Assembly: GCA_963737445.1 (NCBI GenBank) | Contig: CAVTSO010000025.1 | Location: forward strand, 124,001 to 188,000 | Direction: 5' to 3' | Length of the DNA stretch: 64,000 nt | From: JAICYJ01 sp963737445 | Lineage (GTDB): Bacteria > Actinomycetota > Thermoleophilia > Gaiellales > JAICJC01 | Part shown: positions 24,579-35,712 of the stretch, piece by piece | How the letters are laid out: each line of letters opens with the position of its first letter | How positions within the stretch are numbered: the first letter of the stretch is position 1 | Made by a program: the position numbers and the translations under genes | Notes under the pieces: model-generated | Told to the model about the DNA's origin: nothing | Database searches by the model: none | The model's input: the letters and a program-made list of their open reading frames with translations, nothing else

Positions 24579-25545
24579 TCTCGGCGGCGTCAACCTGCAT
24601 GGCCGCGCCGATCGCGCCGCCGAGGTCGCCCAGCTCGGCGAGGACCACCTTCGGCGGGTCGTGGTCAACGAACAGGTGGGGCAGCATCTGCTCGCGGATC
24701 CTCGCCACGTAAGGCTCGCCCAGCCGTGAACCGAGGCCGCCACCGATCACAACGGCCTCGAAGTCGATCAGGTTGACGGCGGAGGCGATGCCCGCGGCGA
24801 GCGCAGCGATGGCCCGCTCGATCAGCTCCTCGGCCATCGCGTCCCCGTCCTCCAGCGCACGGGCCCAGACGCCGCTCGAGAGCGTGTCGCGCTCGCGCTT
24901 CTCCATGATCTTGAACAGGTCGGTGTGGTGGCCCTTCTCGTGCAGCCCCCGGGCGTGCAGCTCCATCGCCTTGCGACCGGCGTAGGCCTCGACGCAGCCG
25001 TTTCGGCCGCACGTGCAGCGCGCGCCGTTCAGCTTCACGACCGTGTGGCCGAACTCGCCGGCGGCACCTCGTCCCTCCCAAGGCTCGTGGTTGAGGATGA
25101 TGCCGCTGCCGACACCCGTGCCCCAGAACACGCCCAGCAGCGATGCGTGACCCCGGCCCGCACCCAGGCGGGCCTCCGCCAGCGTGGCCACGTCCACATC
25201 GTTGCCCAGCCGCACGCGCGCTCCGCCCAGCGGCCCGCCGACGGCGTTCGCCAGCGGGAAGCTGCCCGTCCAGTCGGGGGTGACGTTGCGGGCCTGAGTG
25301 ACGGTGCCGGCCTCGTCATCGGCCACGCCGGGTGAGCCGATGCCGATGCCCTCGAGCCTGCTTGCCTCCGCTCCGGCCTCCTCCAGCGCCTCACGGATCG
25401 CCGCAACGATGCCGTCGGCGACCCCCTGCGGCCCGCCATCCTTGGGAGTGGGGTGGCGGGCCTGTCCCAGCACCGTGTGCTGGTCGTCGGTCACCACGGA
25501 CTGGATCTTGGTGCCGCCCAGGTCGACACCGGCGCGCAGAGGCAT
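24565..25545 (-). CDS. ROK-family glucokinase
   Basis: 326 residues. ROK sugar kinase with N-terminal ATP-binding VDLGGTKIQSVV, GSPGVADDEAG, a central GEFGHTVVKLNG and the zinc motif CTCGRNGCVEAYAG (CxCGxxGCxE). It presumably phosphorylates glucose to feed the neighbouring zwf pathway; ROK proteins may prefer other hexoses, so glucose specificity is inferred from context. The ATG at 25545 is preceded by a GGGAG ribosome binding site. Divergent from tkt across 121 bases. Confidence 0.88.
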   Translation of the reverse strand: MPLRAGVDLGGTKIQSVVTDDQHTVLGQARHPTPKDGGPQGVADGIVAAIREALEEAGAEASRLEGIGIGSPGVADDEAGTVTQARNVTPDWTGSFPLANAVGGPLGGARVRLGNDVDVATLAEARLGAGRGHASLLGVFWGTGVGSGIILNHEPWEGRGAAGEFGHTVVKLNGARCTCGRNGCVEAYAGRKAMELHARGLHEKGHHTDLFKIMEKRERDTLSSGVWARALEDGDAMAEELIERAIAALAAGIASAVNLIDFEAVVIGGGLGSRLGEPYVARIREQMLPHLFVDHDPPKVVLAELGDLGGAIGAAMQVDAAETMPA

Positions 25546-25666
25546 GAACTGGCTCCCTTCGGGGAACCTCAATCTAGCCGACCGCTCGCCGTCCCAGACG
25601 TTGCGGGGGCCGGTGATAACGTCTCACCGCCAGCCGGTTTTTTGAGACCTCCTAAGGAGCGTGCGC

Positions 25667-27651
<1,985 letters not shown>

Positions 27652-27655
<4 letters not shown>

Positions 27656-28749
27656 CCAGGCTGCACGAGCTCGCGGCCGCGGGCACCAGCCCGTGGCTCG
27701 ACAACATCCGCCGGAGCTGGCTCGGCTCGGGCACGTTCCGGCAGTGGGTGGACGACGGGGTGGTGGGGGTCACGTCAAACCCGACCATCTTCCAGAAGGC
27801 GATCGCCGACTCCGACGACTACGACGACGCGCTCGCGGCCGCCGCGGCGCCCGGCAAGGATCCCGGCGACGTCTTCTTCGAGCTGGCGATCGCCGACGTC
27901 CAGGACGCGGCCGACCAACTGCGCGGCGTGTACGACGCGACCGGCCACCTGGACGGCTTCGTCTCGTTCGAGCTGCCGCCGTCGATGGCCAATGACACGG
28001 CTGCCTCGACCAGGGCCACGCCGGAGTTCTGGGAGCGGATCGACCGGCCCAACATCTTCATCAAGATCCCGGGGACGGCTGAGGGCGTGCCCGCCATCGA
28101 GGAGTCGATCGCCGCGGGCATCAACGTCAACGTGACGCTGCTGTTCTCGCTGGCCAACTACGAGGCGATCCACTGGGCCTTCATCCGCGGGCTGGAGCGA
28201 CGGGTGCAGCAGGGGCAGCTGATCGACGACGTGCACTCGGTGGCCAGCTTCTTCGTCTCGCGGGTGGACACGGCGGTTGATGCGATCCTGCCCGAGGGAT
28301 CGCCGCTGCGCGGAAAGGCGGCCATCGCCAACGCCAAGCTGGCCTACCAGCGCTACCTCGAGATCAAGGCGGACGACCGCTGGCAGGCGCTGGCGGCACA
28401 CGGCGCCCGCGTGCAGCGCCCGCTGTGGGCCTCCACCGGCACCAAGAACCCGGCCTACTCGGATGTTCTCTACATCGACAACCTGATCGGGCCCGAGTGT
28501 GTGAACACGATGCCGGACCCGACCATCGCCGCGTTCATGGACCACGGGGTGGTGGAGCGCACGGTCGACAGGGATGTCGATCAGGCCCGCCGGGAGCTCG
28601 AGCGGCTGCAGGAGGCTGGCATCGATCTCGACGACGTCACCCGCCGCCTGGAGCTGGACGGCGTCAGGTCGTTCTCGGACTCGTTCGACTCGCTGGTGGG
28701 GACGCTGCGGGAGCGGCTCGACCGGATCGGTGCCTGCGGCGCGGCCTGA
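27652..28749 (+). CDS. tal: Transaldolase
   Basis: 365-residue TIM-barrel enzyme moving a dihydroxyacetone unit from sedoheptulose 7-phosphate to glyceraldehyde 3-phosphate. It has VTSNPTIFQKAIA near the start, the Schiff-base lysine in NIFIKIPGT, NVNVTLLFS, and QRPLWASTGTKNPAYSD. This long actinobacterial/cyanobacterial type (TalB-like type 2) is usual next to opcA-zwf. ATG overlaps the tkt stop (ATGA). A 34-base gap separates it from gnd. Confidence 0.96.
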
Positions 28750-28783
28750 GTGCCCGCCGACGTGCGATACCAAGGAAGGTGAC

Positions 28784-29680
28784 ATGGAACTGGCAATGAT
28801 CGGCCTTGGCCGGATGGGCGGGAACATGGCGCGCCGCCTTTCCGATGCCGGCCACACGGTGGTGGGCTGGACGCGCAGCGGCGATGAGTCGCTGGAGAAG
28901 CAGTACGGGATCAGCTGGGCGGGGACGCTCGAGGGCGCCGTGGCCGCCCTCAAGCAGCGCCCGCGCGTGGTCTGGCTGATGATCCCGGCGGGTCCCCCGA
29001 CATCGGCCACGGTCACGCAGCTGACCGGGCTGCTGGAGGCCGACGACATCGTTGTCGACGGAGGCAACTCGAACTTCCGCGACTCCCAGCAACACGCGGC
29101 GACGCTGGCGGAGCACGGCATCGAGTTCATGGACTGCGGTACCTCCGGTGGCATCTGGGGTTACGCGAACGGCTACTGCCTGATGATGGGTGGAAGCGAC
29201 GCCGCGGTGGCCACGCTGGCGCCCGCCTTCGAGACGCTGGCGCCGCCCGACGGATGGCTGCACACCGGACCGGTCGGGTCCGGGCACTTCACGAAGATGG
29301 TGCACAACGGCATCGAGTACGGGCTGATGCAGGCCTACGGCGAGGGTTTCGAGATCCTCGAGAAGAGCGAGTTCGATCTCGACCTGCCGGCCACCGCCGA
29401 GGTCTGGCGGCACAGCTCGGTGATCCAGTCGTGGCTGCTCGACCTGCTGGCGCGGGCGCTGGCCGAGGATCCCAAGCTGGAGCACATCAAGGGCTACGTG
29501 GACGACTCCGGCGAGGGCCGCTGGACGGTGATGGAGGCGATCAACGAGAGCGTGGCCGCCCCCGCCATCGCGATCGCGCTGATGGCGCGCTTCACGTCCC
29601 GTGACCCCGATCCGTTTGCCATGAAGGCGATCGCGGCGCTGCGCAACCAGTTCGGCGGCCACGCAGTGGTGCGCGAGTGA
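28784..29680 (+). CDS. gnd: 6-phosphogluconate dehydrogenase (decarboxylating), short GndA type
   Basis: 298 residues, shorter than the 470-residue enterobacterial enzyme, of the NAD-linked Gnd type found in Gluconobacter, Bacillus and Actinobacteria. Rossmann loop GLGRMGGNMARRL, substrate motifs VVDGGNSNFRDS and CGTSGGIWGYANGYCLMMGG, and catalytic lysine/asparagine in HFTKMVHNGIEYGLMQ. It converts 6-phosphogluconate to ribulose 5-phosphate with CO2 release. AAGGAAGG lies upstream of the ATG. The stop overlaps the zwf GTG by 4 bases. Confidence 0.95.
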   Translation: MELAMIGLGRMGGNMARRLSDAGHTVVGWTRSGDESLEKQYGISWAGTLEGAVAALKQRPRVVWLMIPAGPPTSATVTQLTGLLEADDIVVDGGNSNFRDSQQHAATLAEHGIEFMDCGTSGGIWGYANGYCLMMGGSDAAVATLAPAFETLAPPDGWLHTGPVGSGHFTKMVHNGIEYGLMQAYGEGFEILEKSEFDLDLPATAEVWRHSSVIQSWLLDLLARALAEDPKLEHIKGYVDDSGEGRWTVMEAINESVAAPAIAIALMARFTSRDPDPFAMKAIAALRNQFGGHAVVRE

Positions 29681-31194
29681 GCCCACGCGCACGGCCTGAG
29701 GACAACCCGCTGCGTGAGGGCCTGCGGGTCGGCGGAGCCAGCGAGCCGGCGCTGTTCACGATCTTTGGGGCGACCGGCGACCTGGCTCAGCGAAAGCTGC
29801 TGCCGGCCATCTACAACCTTGCCAAGCGCGGCCTGCTGCCACCCCGCTTCGGGGTGATCGGCTACGCGCGCACCGACATGGGCGACGAGGCCTTTCGCCG
29901 CTTCGCCAAGGGCGCGATCGAGGCCCACTCGCGCACGCCCATCGACGAGCGCTTCTGGCCGGCGTTCGCCTCGATGCTGCACTACCACGCCGGCGGCTTC
30001 GACGATTCATCGCACTTCCACGCGCTGGCCCGGACGATCGAGGGGCTGGACGAGCAGGTCGGTGGCGGCGCCCACCGCGTGTTCTACCTGTCCACGCCGT
30101 CCAGCTTCTTCCCCGTGATCGTGAAGGGCCTGGGCGCGGCCAAGCTGAACCGGCCCACCGACCTCGTCCGGGTCGTGATCGAGAAGCCGTTCGGCCACGA
30201 CCTGCAAAGCGCGCGCGCTCTGGCCGAGACCGTGCACCGTTCGTTTCACGAGCGCCAGGTCTACCGGATCGACCACTACCTGGGGAAGGAGACCGTCCAG
30301 AACATCTACGCGTTCCGGTTCGCCAACGCCATCTTCGAGCCGATCTGGAGCAACTCGTACGTCGACCACGTGCAGATCACGGTGGCCGAGTCGCTGGGCG
30401 TCGAGCACCGGGCCGCCTTTTACGAGGAGACCGGCGTCGTCCGCGACATCGTCCAGAACCACCTGCTGCAGGTGATGGCGCTGGTGGCGATGGAGCCGCC
30501 CGCCGCCTTCGAGCCGGAGTCCGTGCGCGACGAGAAGGCGAAGGCGCTGCGCGCAACGCGGCCGATGGTGTTCCCCGATTCGGTGCGCGGCCAGTACGGC
30601 AGTGGCTACGTGGCCGGCGAGGAGGTGCTCGACTACCACCAGGAGCCGAACCTGCCGGCCGACTCGAACACGCCCACGTACATCGCCGCCAAGCTCGAGA
30701 TCGACAACTGGCGCTGGGCCGGGACGCCCTTCTACGTCCGCACGGGAAAGCGCCTGGCCAAGCGCGTGACCGAGGTTGCGGTGCAGTTCAAGCGGCCGCC
30801 GCACCTGCCGTTCTCGCGCGAGGCGGCGGAGCATCTCGAGGCTAACTCGCTGGTGCTGCGGATCCAGCCGGACGAGGGCATCTCGCTGCGGTTCGGAGCC
30901 AAGGCGCCGACGCCGACGCTCTCGATCCGCAGCGTGAACATGGACTTCCAGTACGGCTCCTCGTTTCTGGCTGACGTGCCCGAGGCCTACGAGACGCTGC
31001 TCTTGGATGCGATCCGCGGCGACAGCACCCTGTTCACGCGGCAGGACAGCGTTGAGCGTTCGTGGGAGATCTGCGATCCGCTGATCGAGCAGTGGCAGAC
31101 CGGCCAGCCGCAGGCCTACGCGTCGGGCTCCTGGGGGCCGGACGCCGCCGACGAGCTGCTGGCACGCGACGGGCGGCGGTGGAGGCGGCCGTGA
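29677..31194 (+). CDS. zwf: Glucose-6-phosphate 1-dehydrogenase
   Basis: 505 residues. NADP-binding loop IFGATGDLAQRKLLPA, the catalytic signature RIDHYLGKETVQN, and VVIEKPFGHDL are all present, and the length is standard. It oxidises glucose 6-phosphate to 6-phosphogluconolactone, the entry step of the oxidative pentose phosphate pathway. GTG start inside the gnd stop; the next gene encodes its assembly factor OpcA, overlapping by 4 bases. Confidence 0.97.
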   Translation: MSPRARPEDNPLREGLRVGGASEPALFTIFGATGDLAQRKLLPAIYNLAKRGLLPPRFGVIGYARTDMGDEAFRRFAKGAIEAHSRTPIDERFWPAFASMLHYHAGGFDDSSHFHALARTIEGLDEQVGGGAHRVFYLSTPSSFFPVIVKGLGAAKLNRPTDLVRVVIEKPFGHDLQSARALAETVHRSFHERQVYRIDHYLGKETVQNIYAFRFANAIFEPIWSNSYVDHVQITVAESLGVEHRAAFYEETGVVRDIVQNHLLQVMALVAMEPPAAFEPESVRDEKAKALRATRPMVFPDSVRGQYGSGYVAGEEVLDYHQEPNLPADSNTPTYIAAKLEIDNWRWAGTPFYVRTGKRLAKRVTEVAVQFKRPPHLPFSREAAEHLEANSLVLRIQPDEGISLRFGAKAPTPTLSIRSVNMDFQYGSSFLADVPEAYETLLLDAIRGDSTLFTRQDSVERSWEICDPLIEQWQTGQPQAYASGSWGPDAADELLARDGRRWRRP

Positions 31195-32105
31195 GCAGGT
31201 ACCAGAGCGGGTGGATCGAGGTCAGCGAGGTGGAGCGCGCGCTGGCTGCGCTCCGTGCCGGCGAGGGGCATCCCAGCGTGCGGGCGACCACGCTCAACCT
31301 GGTGGTGCGCTGCGACGGCGCCGAGCACCTCAAGATCGCCAACCGTGTGCTCGACCGGATTGGCTCCAGCCGCCCGTTGCGCGCGATGATCGTGATGCCC
31401 GCCACCGGCACCCCGCGCGCACGCGTCTCCAGCGACTGCGGCAGCGACGACCGGCACGGGGTGTTCAACGAGCTGGTCGAGCTGCGCGGCAACCGCGTCG
31501 CGCTGCCCAGCTCGGTGACGTCGCTGGTGGTGGCCGACCTGCCGGTGTTCCTGTGGTGGCAGGGCGAGCTCCCCCCGGAGGGCGACTCGGTGCTGGAGGA
31601 GATGATCGAGATGACGACGCGGATGATCGTCGACTCCGACCAGGCCGGCATCGACGCGGTTGCCCGCGTGGACGCGATGGCCACCGGGCTGGTCGACCTG
31701 GCCTGGGTGCGCACGGGCCCCTGGCGGGAGGCGATCGCGGCGCTGTTCGACGGACGCAGCCAGCGGAAGCTGCTCGACCATCTGGTCGCCGTCGAGGTGA
31801 GCGGTCCCCGCAACCAGTCGGCGCTGCTGGCCGGGTGGCTGCGCTCGCGGCTGGGCCGGGAGGTGGGGCTGGACACGCGGCGGGCCGCGCGTGTCAACCG
31901 GGTGCGGCTGATCTGTGGCGACGAGTCGTTCCTGGTCGAGCGCTCCGGCCGAAACGAGCACGGCACTGCCAGCGGCCCGGGGCTGGCGCCGCGGACGGTG
32001 GCATTGCCCAGCTCTGCTGTTGCGCTGCTGCTGGCGGGCGAGCTCGACCGCCTCGGCGCCGAGCGGTCGTTCGAGGACGCGCTGGCGGAGGCGCAGGCGG
32101 CATGA
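31191..32105 (+). CDS. opcA: Glucose-6-phosphate dehydrogenase assembly protein OpcA
   Basis: 304 residues matching OpcA, which binds and activates Zwf in cyanobacteria and Actinobacteria. Typical parts are the N-terminal VRATTLNLVV, DCGSDDRHGVFNELVELRG, and the central VADLPVFLWWQGELP (the tryptophan-rich OpcA hallmark). GTG 31191 overlaps the zwf stop. Activity is inferred from family and position directly after zwf. Confidence 0.93.
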   Translation: MSRYQSGWIEVSEVERALAALRAGEGHPSVRATTLNLVVRCDGAEHLKIANRVLDRIGSSRPLRAMIVMPATGTPRARVSSDCGSDDRHGVFNELVELRGNRVALPSSVTSLVVADLPVFLWWQGELPPEGDSVLEEMIEMTTRMIVDSDQAGIDAVARVDAMATGLVDLAWVRTGPWREAIAALFDGRSQRKLLDHLVAVEVSGPRNQSALLAGWLRSRLGREVGLDTRRAARVNRVRLICGDESFLVERSGRNEHGTASGPGLAPRTVALPSSAVALLLAGELDRLGAERSFEDALAEAQAA

Positions 32106-32773
32106 ACGCGCGCGTGCTGCCCGACACTGAGGCGCTGGCGCGAGCCTCGGCCGAGCTCGTGCTGGAGGCCGAGGCCGCTGCCGGAGAGCGATTTGCGATC
32201 TGCCTGACGGGTGGCTCCACGCCGCAGGCGACGCACCGGATGCTCGCGTCGGATGAGTACCGCGGCCGCGCCGACTGGTCGCGCTGGCACGTGTTCTTCG
32301 GGGACGAGCGGCGCGTGCCGCTGGATGATCCCCGGTCGAACTACTTCAACGCGCGCGAGTCGCTGCTCGACCACGTGCCGATCCCCGCGGGCCAGATCCA
32401 TCCCCTCACCGATGCCGATCAGTACGAGGGGCTGCTGCGAGCGTTCTTCGGCGAGGCGCCCCGCATCGACCTGCTGATGCTGGGGATGGGGGACGACGGG
32501 CACACGGCCTCGCTGTTCCCCGGGTCGGTGTCGCTGCTGGAGGCGGAGCGCTGGGTGATCGCGCCGCCCGACGTGGTGCAGGGCATGTCGCGGCTGACGC
32601 TGACGCTGCCGGCGCTGGATGCGGCCAGGCGCACCGTGTTCCTGGTCGCGGGCGCGGCCAAGGCCGACGCGATCCGGCGTATCAGCGCGGGGGAGCAGCT
32701 TCCGGCCGGAATGGTGCAGGGCGCGGAGTGGCTGCTGGATGAGGCGGCGGCAGCGGGTCTGGCTTCAGCCTGA
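32102..32773 (+). CDS. pgl: 6-phosphogluconolactonase
   Basis: 223-residue DevB/Pgl-type lactonase of the NagB fold: FAICLTGGSTPQATHRML, WHVFFGDERRVPLDDPRSN, and LLMLGMGDDGHTASLFPG. It hydrolyses 6-phosphogluconolactone made by Zwf. The ATG overlaps the opcA stop; this is the last gene of the operon, converging on phoU after 16 bases. Confidence 0.95.
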   Translation: MNARVLPDTEALARASAELVLEAEAAAGERFAICLTGGSTPQATHRMLASDEYRGRADWSRWHVFFGDERRVPLDDPRSNYFNARESLLDHVPIPAGQIHPLTDADQYEGLLRAFFGEAPRIDLLMLGMGDDGHTASLFPGSVSLLEAERWVIAPPDVVQGMSRLTLTLPALDAARRTVFLVAGAAKADAIRRISAGEQLPAGMVQGAEWLLDEAAAAGLASA

Positions 32774-32789
32774 CCCTTACCAGGCGTGG

Positions 32790-33470
32790 CTATTCGCCAG
32801 GATGCGACGCGTCCGTGAACTCGCGGAACTCGCCCGACGCCAGGTAGGCCACGCGCTCGCCGATGTCGACCGCGTTGTCTCCGATCCGCTCCATGCAGCG
32901 GGAGATCAGGATCGCGCGCAGGCCCGCCTCGCGCATCCGCTCGTCACCGCCCAGCACCATGATCCGCCTCGACAGGTCGCGGTTTTCCGCGTTGATCACT
33001 GAATCCATGATCACCAGCCGCTCCGCTCGCTCCACGTTGCGCTCGGCAAAGGCCGCCATCGCCTCGGTCGTCATCGCCTCCGCCTGCTCGCCCATCTTCT
33101 GGAACGACTCCAGCAGCTCCGATGCGATCACCAGCCCCAGCGTCAGCTTGGTCAGCTTGGCGATGTTGACGCACTGGTCGCCCATCCGTTCGAGGTGCAG
33201 GTTCACGTGCAGAACGGCGAGGATCAGGCGCAGGTCGGTGGCCACCGGCGTCTGCAGTGCCAGCATCCGCTCCACCTCCTCCTCGATGCGAATGTAGGAG
33301 GCGTCGTTCTCGTCGTCCGCAGCGATCACCATGTCGGCCAGCTGCTCATCGCCGGCCATCAGCGCCTGCACGGAGCGATCGAGCGCCCGCAGCACCAGGC
33401 GGCCGTGGTTCTGCAGCTCCTCCTCGACGAGATCGAGCTGCTGTTGGAAGGATTGTCGTGTGCTCGGCAT
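32790..33470 (-). CDS. phoU: PhoU, phosphate signalling regulator (copy 1)
   Basis: 226 residues, two PhoU three-helix repeats, each with the metal-binding signature E/DxxxD: the first HVNLHLERMGDQCVNIAK, the second SRCMERIGDNAVDIGERVAYL. PhoU couples PstSCAB activity to the PhoR kinase. The ATG at 33470 is chosen because homology begins there. It is divergent from pstS, sharing a 136-base region containing PHO-box-like repeats, so it is probably co-regulated. Confidence 0.93.
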   Translation of the reverse strand: MPSTRQSFQQQLDLVEEELQNHGRLVLRALDRSVQALMAGDEQLADMVIAADDENDASYIRIEEEVERMLALQTPVATDLRLILAVLHVNLHLERMGDQCVNIAKLTKLTLGLVIASELLESFQKMGEQAEAMTTEAMAAFAERNVERAERLVIMDSVINAENRDLSRRIMVLGGDERMREAGLRAILISRCMERIGDNAVDIGERVAYLASGEFREFTDASHPGE

Positions 33471-33520
33471 CAGCGAGAGTCTGCCAGAACCATGCCCCGA
33501 GTTGGCCCAAACCAAGCGCG

Positions 33521-33553
33521 GTTCACCGTATCTTCACCAAACAGCCACCATTC
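33521..33553. promoter_or_regulatory. PHO-box-like array of 11-bp direct repeats upstream of pstS
   Basis: Three consecutive 11-base units: GTTCACCGTAT (33521-33531), CTTCACCAAAC (33532-33542) and a weaker AGCCACCATTC (33543-33553). The first two share TTCACC. Actinobacterial PhoP binds tandem 11-base units resembling G(G/T)TCAYYYR(G/C)G, which the first unit fits at the conserved GTTCACC. Located between divergent phoU and pstS. No phoP/phoR genes are in the window. Confidence 0.6.
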
Positions 33554-33606
33554 TGGACCCCCGCCAGGCGGCGCGTTGGCCGATCCTGCCGCGAGAGGCA
33601 ATCGAC

Positions 33607-34683
33607 ATGGAGATGAATGGGATGCAGACAGTGAAGAAGTCCGCCGCGTTGGGTGTAGCGCTGGCTCTTGTGGCCCTGGCGGCCGCATGCGGATCGTCCG
33701 GCAGCAGCAGCGGCTCGAGTTCGGGTGGTGGCGGCAGCAACAGCAAGGTCCTGGTCGGTGCAGGGAGCACCTTCGTGGCGCCGCTGGTGCAGACCTGGGC
33801 GGGTGCCTACGTCAAGACCCCGGCCGCCGTGACGATCACCTACGGTGCGATCGGCAGCGGCGGCGGCATCGACCAGATCACGGCGCGAACGGTGGACTTC
33901 GGGGGAAGCGATGCCCCGATGACACCGGATCAGCTGACGGCGTGCAAGAGCTGCGTGCAGATCCCGTGGGCGCTCGGGGCGGTGTCGGTGGAGTACAACG
34001 TCAAGGGCGTGCCCGACAATCTCAAGTTGACCGGGCCGGTTCTGGCCGATATCTACCTGGGCAAGATCAGCTCGTGGAACGACCCGGCAATCGCAAACCT
34101 GAACCCGGGTGTGAGCCTGCCCAGTACGCACATAACCCCGATCTATCGCAGCGACGGCTCCGGCACCAGCTTTGCGCTGACCGACTACCTGTCGTCGGTG
34201 AGCCCGGAGTGGTCGAGTAAGGTCGGCACGTCAACCCAGCCCACCTTCCCCACCGGCACCGGCGCCGAGCACAGCTCGGGAGTGGTCGCCGCGATGCAGG
34301 CGACCGACGGTGCGATTACGTACAGCGAGGTGTCGTACGTGGCCGCCGACCACCTGAACGCTGCGCTGATCGCCAACGCAGCCGGCAACTACGAGTCGCC
34401 GACCGAGAAAGCGATCCTCGCGGCCGCCGCAGTCGGGACGACGCGCTCGGACGGCACGATCAAGCTGGTCAACCCGCCGGCATCCGCCGCCGACGCGTAT
34501 CCAGTGTCCACCTACACCTTCGTGATCGTGCCGGAGACCTCCTCGAAGGCATCTGTCCTGAAGGCATTCCTCGACTGGGCAGTCGGACCCACGGGTCAGG
34601 CCTTCGGCCCGCCCGCGTATCCGGCGCTTCCTTCGAGCGTGGCCGCGACTGCGAAGGGCCTGATCGCAAAGATCCACTCGTAA
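33607..34683 (+). CDS. pstS: Phosphate ABC transporter, substrate-binding lipoprotein
   Basis: 358 residues. Signal peptide with lipobox LAAAC (cysteine near residue 28), a Gly/Ser linker, then the PstS core: VLVGAGSTFVAPLVQTWAGA, the phosphate-binding GAIGSGGGIDQI, VDFGGSDAPMT, and IYRSDGSGTSFALTDYL. It binds phosphate outside the cell. Three nearby ATGs (33607, 33613, 33622) are possible; 33607 follows GAGAGG at a fair distance. Expression is probably phosphate-controlled through the upstream repeats. A strong hairpin follows its stop. Confidence 0.93.
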   Translation: MEMNGMQTVKKSAALGVALALVALAAACGSSGSSSGSSSGGGGSNSKVLVGAGSTFVAPLVQTWAGAYVKTPAAVTITYGAIGSGGGIDQITARTVDFGGSDAPMTPDQLTACKSCVQIPWALGAVSVEYNVKGVPDNLKLTGPVLADIYLGKISSWNDPAIANLNPGVSLPSTHITPIYRSDGSGTSFALTDYLSSVSPEWSSKVGTSTQPTFPTGTGAEHSSGVVAAMQATDGAITYSEVSYVAADHLNAALIANAAGNYESPTEKAILAAAAVGTTRSDGTIKLVNPPASAADAYPVSTYTFVIVPETSSKASVLKAFLDWAVGPTGQAFGPPAYPALPSSVAATAKGLIAKIHS

Positions 34684-34694
34684 GATGGACGAAA

Positions 34695-34736
34695 ACGTGA
34701 GCGCCGGCACCGCTTGGTTGGTGCCGGCGCTCACGT
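34695..34736 (+). terminator. Strong stem-loop between pstS and pstC
   Basis: A perfect 17-base inverted repeat (arms 34695-34711 and 34720-34736, starting ACGTGAGCGCCGGCACC) encloses an 8-base loop. No T-run follows, so it is more likely a partial terminator or an mRNA-stabilising element that lets pstS exceed pstCAB than a full stop. Confidence 0.65.
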
Positions 34737-34749
34737 CTGCCGGTCACTC

Positions 34750-35712
34750 ATGACAGCCGAACTTTCACCCCAATCCCTTTCGACCAGCGGCAACTTCCGG
34801 CGCCGACTGGGCGATCGCACGCTTCGTGTCATCACCGCGCTGGCCGCCCTGGCGCTGGCTGCAGTCATGGTGCTGCTGGTGTACGAGGTGGTCGACCTGG
34901 CGCGGCCCTCCATGAGCGAGTTCGGCGTCGGATTCCTGACCGGCAGCGAATGGAACGCCGTCACCGACAAGTTCGGGGCGCTCGACCTGATCTGGGGTAC
35001 CCTGGCGACCTCGCTGATCGCGCTCCTGATCGCGGTGCCGATCGCGATCGCGATCGCGTTGTTCCTGACGGAGCTGGCCCCGGGAGTGCTGAGGACGCCG
35101 GTCGGAATGCTTGTCGAGCTGCTCGCGGCTATCCCCAGCGTCGTGCTCGGCCTCTGGGGGATCGTGGTGATGGGGCCGTTCCTGAACGACCACATCGAAC
35201 CGTGGATGATCGCTCACCTGGGCTTCATCCCGTTCCTGGACGGATATCCATCCCCGGTGGGGCTGCTCCCGGCCTGTTTGATCCTGACGATCATGATCGT
35301 CCCGATCGTGGCATCGATCAGCCGCGAGCTGCTTGCGAGTGTTCCCAGCGAACTCAAGTCAGGCGCGATGGCTCTGGGTGCGACGCGGTGGGAGATGGTT
35401 CGCAGCGTGGCGCTGCCCCAGGTCGGGGCCGGCCTGGTGGCCGGCACCATGCTCGGGTTCGCCAGGGCTGTCGGTGAGGCGATCGCGGTCACCCAGGTGA
35501 TCGGTGGCTCGCTTGTACGGCCCCAGAACCTGTATGCACCGGCTGACACGATGGCCGGAAGGCTCGCGGCTCAGTACAGCGGCGCAGCCACAGCGTTGCA
35601 GAAGGCTTCGCTTGCGTATCTCGCGGTCATTCTGCTGGTGATCAGCCTAATCACGAACCTCGTGGCGAACCTGATCGTGCGCCGGATGCGGCGCAGGCTG
35701 GGGGCACGGTGA
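34750..35712 (+). CDS. pstC: Phosphate ABC transporter, permease PstC
   Basis: 320-residue inner-membrane permease with about six transmembrane helices. Hallmarks are LIWGTLATSLIALLIAVPIA, the phosphate-permease loop LLAAIPSVVLGLWGIVVMGP, and the EAA loop GAMALGATRWEMVRSVALP. The ATG at 34750 follows the hairpin by 13 bases. The stop overlaps the pstA GTG by 4 bases. Confidence 0.93.
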   Translation: MTAELSPQSLSTSGNFRRRLGDRTLRVITALAALALAAVMVLLVYEVVDLARPSMSEFGVGFLTGSEWNAVTDKFGALDLIWGTLATSLIALLIAVPIAIAIALFLTELAPGVLRTPVGMLVELLAAIPSVVLGLWGIVVMGPFLNDHIEPWMIAHLGFIPFLDGYPSPVGLLPACLILTIMIVPIVASISRELLASVPSELKSGAMALGATRWEMVRSVALPQVGAGLVAGTMLGFARAVGEAIAVTQVIGGSLVRPQNLYAPADTMAGRLAAQYSGAATALQKASLAYLAVILLVISLITNLVANLIVRRMRRRLGAR

